From an uncultured Bacteroidales bacterium (lineage in GTDB: Bacteria; Bacteroidota; Bacteroidia; Bacteroidales; Bacteroidaceae): a stretch of DNA of 64,000 nt. A program made the position numbers and the translations under genes. The DNA lies in assembly GCA_902802265.1 (NCBI GenBank), contig CADCLN010000022.1, positions 18,509-82,508 of the forward strand. The letters run 5' to 3'. Shown here in pieces: positions 61,822-64,000 of the stretch; the stretch's first letter is position 1, and each line of letters begins with the position of its first letter. A model generated the notes under the pieces. That model was given only the letters and a program-made list of their open reading frames with translations, was not told the DNA's origin and did no database searches.

Positions 61822-62559
61822 TTACCCTTTCTCTGCGGTGTAGAGTATGCACAGGCCGAAGGCAAGGCGTTTGTAGTGTGTGTGGCGGAATCCTGCCTTG
61901 CTGATGATGGCTTGCATCTGCTGTGCTTGTGGCACGGCGTCCATGGTCTGTGGCAGGTAGGTGTAGGCAGTGTGGTCGTGTGAAATCAGTCGTCCGACGA
62001 GGGGCATCACTACTTTTTTATAGAGGTAGAAAAGTTGCTTCATGGGAAAGCGAACAGGGGTGCAGAGGTCGATGACGCTGAGTTTGCCGCCTGGACGCAA
62101 TACGCGGAACATTTCTGTCATGCACTGGTCCAGGTTCTCGAAGTTGCGCAGGGCGAAGGCTGATATGACGGCGTCGAAGGTGTTGTCGGAAAAAGAGAGT
62201 TGTGCGCAGTCTTCGTACTGAAGTGTGATGTGGTCGCCCAGTCCTGCTTCGGCTACTTTCTTTCTGCCTACCTCCATCATGCCTTCGCTGATGTCGCAGC
62301 CCACCACTTGTCTGGGCTGTAGCCGCTGGCAGGCCAGCAGGGCGAGGTCGCCTGTGCCTGTGGCAACGTCGAGAATGTGTTGGGGCTGAAAGGGTTTGAG
62401 GTAGTCGATGGCGGCTCGTCGCCACAGGCGGTCAATGCCCAATGACAGCGTATGGTTCAGCAAGTCGTAGCTGTGGGCTATGTGGTTGAACATAGTTTCC
62501 ACTTGCTTACGCTTGCTGCCCGCTGCGCCGTATGGCTTTACTTGTTCTTGCGCATACAT
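61822..62559 (-). CDS. UbiE/MenG demethylmenaquinone methyltransferase
   Basis: The 245-residue SAM methyltransferase makes menaquinone from demethylmenaquinone. Visible motifs are the SAM loop [14 protein letters not shown], the UbiE-specific [21 protein letters not shown] at the start and VDLCTP-type ending blocks ([19 protein letters not shown]). It fits with the prenyl synthase at 10317. It overlaps the end of purC by 22 bp, so the two are probably co-transcribed. Confidence 0.93.
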   Translation of the reverse strand: MYAQEQVKPYGAAGSKRKQVETMFNHIAHSYDLLNHTLSLGIDRLWRRAAIDYLKPFQPQHILDVATGTGDLALLACQRLQPRQVVGCDISEGMMEVGRKKVAEAGLGDHITLQYEDCAQLSFSDNTFDAVISAFALRNFENLDQCMTEMFRVLRPGGKLSVIDLCTPVRFPMKQLFYLYKKVVMPLVGRLISHDHTAYTYLPQTMDAVPQAQQMQAIISKAGFRHTHYKRLAFGLCILYTAEKG

Positions 62560-63497
62560 AGGTAGTCCGTCACGTTCTTTTCGATGCGGGCGGCAATGTC
62601 TTCCGAATCGTCGGCAGGAATGAAGCGTTCACCGATGATGTGCTCGTAGAGTTCGATGTAGCGGTCGCTGACGGACTGTGCGTATTCGTCGGTAATCTCT
62701 GGCATCACCTGGCCTGGCTGGTTCATGAATCCACGGTCGATGAGCCACTGGCGTACAAACTCTTTGGAGAGCTGGCGTTGCGGCAGACCCTGTTCGAACT
62801 TCGTCTGATAGCCTTCGGCATAGAAGTAGCGGCTGCTGTCGGGGGTGTGTACTTCGTCGATGAGATAGACTTTGCCGTCGCGTTTGCCGAATTCGTACTT
62901 GGTATCCACGAGGATGAGCCCCTGTTTGGCTGCAATCTGTGTGCCCAGGTCGAAGAGGGCACGGGTGTAGCGTTCCATCTGCTCGTAGTCTTCTTGGGAG
63001 ACAAGTCCCTGACGGATGATTTCTTCCTTCGAGATGTTTTCGTCGTGTCCCTCGTCTGCCTTTGTCGTTGGGGTGATGATGGGGGTGGGGAACTTCTCGT
63101 TTTCCTTCATGCCGTCGGGCAACGGGATGCCACAAAGGGTGCGATTGCCTGCCTTGTATTCGCGCCAAGCAGACCCCGTGAGGTAGCCACGGATTATCAT
63201 TTCTACGCGAAAGCCTTCACACTTCAGTCCCACGGTGACCATGGGGTCGGGTGTGGCAAGTTTCCAGTTGGGCACAATGCTCGACGAGGCATCGAGAAAT
63301 TTGGCGGCAATCTGGTTGAGCACTTGTCCTTTGTAAGGAATGCCCTTGGGCAATACCACGTCGAAGGCACTGATGCGGTCGGTTGCCACCATCACCATCA
63401 GGTCGTCGTTGATGTTGTAAACGTCACGGACTTTGCCGTGATACACACTCTTCTGCCCTGGAAAGCAGAAGTCTGTTCTTGTTAAAGCGGATGCCAT
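62538..63497 (-). CDS. purC: SAICAR synthetase
   Basis: The 319-residue enzyme adds aspartate to CAIR in purine synthesis. Recognisable parts are [25 protein letters not shown], the [13 protein letters not shown] block and [18 protein letters not shown]. It is longer than E. coli PurC (237) but typical of the Bacteroidetes/yeast-like form. It has a well-matched promoter and a leader with a 16-bp direct repeat. Confidence 0.95.
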   Translation of the reverse strand: MASALTRTDFCFPGQKSVYHGKVRDVYNINDDLMVMVATDRISAFDVVLPKGIPYKGQVLNQIAAKFLDASSSIVPNWKLATPDPMVTVGLKCEGFRVEMIIRGYLTGSAWREYKAGNRTLCGIPLPDGMKENEKFPTPIITPTTKADEGHDENISKEEIIRQGLVSQEDYEQMERYTRALFDLGTQIAAKQGLILVDTKYEFGKRDGKVYLIDEVHTPDSSRYFYAEGYQTKFEQGLPQRQLSKEFVRQWLIDRGFMNQPGQVMPEITDEYAQSVSDRYIELYEHIIGERFIPADDSEDIAARIEKNVTDYLCMRKNK

Positions 63498-63514
63498 AGT
63501 TTTATTTTGTTTTT

Positions 63515-63547
63515 TTTCGTTATGACGTTATTTCGTTATGACGTTAT
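63515..63547. repeat. Tandem 16-bp repeat in the purC leader
   Basis: Two copies of TTTCGTTATGACGTTA plus one extra base, inside the predicted 5' leader of purC. It could be a protein-binding site or an RNA hairpin for control of the purine gene. Confidence 0.8.
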
Positions 63548-63570
63548 GGGGAAAAAACTGAAATTTTCTG

Positions 63571-63601
63571 CAAAATTACGCCTTATTTCCAACATTTCAA
63601 A
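63571..63601 (-). promoter_or_regulatory. Promoter for purC
   Basis: On the minus strand TTTG (63598-63601), a 19-bp spacer and TAATTTTG (63571-63578) match the Bacteroidetes consensus exactly. The leader is about 70 nt. Confidence 0.75.
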
Positions 63602-64000
63602 ACCTTTTTCTTGAAAAAGCTGAAACTTTTCGGGAAAACGGGGTTGCCATCAGCGGCATTTCGTCGGAACATCCCACCCAGAAAGCACACAGTGAAGTGC
63701 ATTTGAACAACAAGTTCCTGCGGAACGATTGAACGGATTGAACGGATTTTTTGGAACTACGAATTTTACGAATTTTACGAATTAAACGAACCTTTAGCTC
63801 AACGAAGTCAATTGGACTAATCTTCCTGTGCTGGAGGGAGCTTTCGCCAAGAAAGCCAATCCGTTTAATTCGTTTAATCCTTGTTTAAAAAAATTCGTCA
63901 ATTGGGTTAGGCGCTTAGAGCGCACTAATAATTGTTAATATTCAAGTATTCTGTATAATAGTTGCTACCTTTGTAGCATGTTAGAAAGATATCAATTCCG
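63602..64000. other. Non-coding gap up to the window edge
   Basis: No gene is seen. The gap holds the repeat block at 63727-63888 and, at the very end, a -7-like TACCTTTG (63966-63973) five bases before an ATG (63978) that opens a frame for the last seven codons of the window. That ATG is too close to the -7 element for a normal leader, so I do not call a gene. Confidence 0.6.
63727..63888. repeat. Inverted set of TTCAATCCGTTTAATCC-like repeats
   Basis: GATTGAACGGATTGAACGG and ACGAATTAAACGA words (63727-63789) face AATCCGTTTAATTCGTTTA (63858-63876), giving an inverted arrangement around a 70-bp unit that contains the GAACCTTTAGCTC word shared with 61715. The same words form the array at 14801-14930. 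Confidence 0.7.

Noticed and set aside
63978-64000. Possible start of a plus-strand gene at the window edge
   Set aside because: Only seven codons are visible, and the -7-like element is five bases from the ATG, which leaves no leader.

Overview
The window comes from a member of Bacteroidales, most likely a Prevotellaceae-type genome. I infer this from Bacteroidetes-type -33/-7 promoters (TTTG, about 19-20 bp, TAnnTTTG), abundant TonB/ExbBD and outer-membrane beta-barrel genes, lone dockerin-like modules, FISUMP, PCMD and calycin-like surface proteins, GH97, a PRiA4-ORF3-like gene beside miaA, and the rsfS-ftsH-cdsA block. No prophage, transposase, integrase or CRISPR array is visible.

Layout. 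1-4 kb: the end of an OmpA-domain protein, an M16 metallopeptidase and a small unknown gene. 4-6.6 kb: an rRNA m5C methyltransferase with folA and thyA. 6.7-9.2 kb: an ExbB/unknown membrane protein/ExbD/ExbD cluster, then tRNA-Ser. 9.5-15.7 kb: TatD, polyprenyl synthetase, TonB, a large MscS channel and a basic unknown protein. 15.8-18.8 kb: a dockerin/Ig/FISUMP protein, a repeat-rich gap of about 580 bp, a YfcE-type phosphoesterase and a DUF975 membrane protein. 19-25.3 kb (minus): lptB, rsfS, ftsH, cdsA and a DUF349 protein. 25.4-30 kb (plus): mlaE, mlaF, topB and a second dockerin/FISUMP protein, then tRNA-Asp on the minus strand. 30.2-33.3 kb: a large beta-barrel receptor.

33.4-42.1 kb is the most distinctive part. 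A minus-strand group (PCMD lipoprotein, beta-barrel, calycin-like lipoprotein, PCMD-dockerin protein) diverges from a plus-strand operon (ECF sigma factor, short anti-sigma-like DUF4974 protein, STN-domain receptor). The gap between them carries two good opposed promoters and an array of 22-bp repeats, each with a TGGTAAA-N2-TTTACCA palindrome. I read this as a candidate shared control region for a surface-ligand uptake system.

42.2-48.4 kb: a WbuC-type cupin, a GH97 glycosidase with a DUF6055 metalloprotease-like protein, prfA and purM. 48.6-55.2 kb: a cell-envelope operon, lpxD-lpxC-lpxA-(PRiA4-like)-miaA-PBP1A, in which lpxC lacks the FabZ half usual in this phylum. 55.4-59.8 kb: another receptor with a membrane-bound regulator. 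59.9-63.5 kb: an alpha/beta hydrolase, aroE, a UbiE/MenG methyltransferase and purC. The window ends in intergenic repeats.

The three large receptors (30.2, 39.0 and 55.4 kb) share one plug signature but sit in three different regulatory settings. Several intergenic repeat families recur, and one seems to have been built into three secretory signal peptides. All calls come from reading the sequence by eye; no database search was possible.
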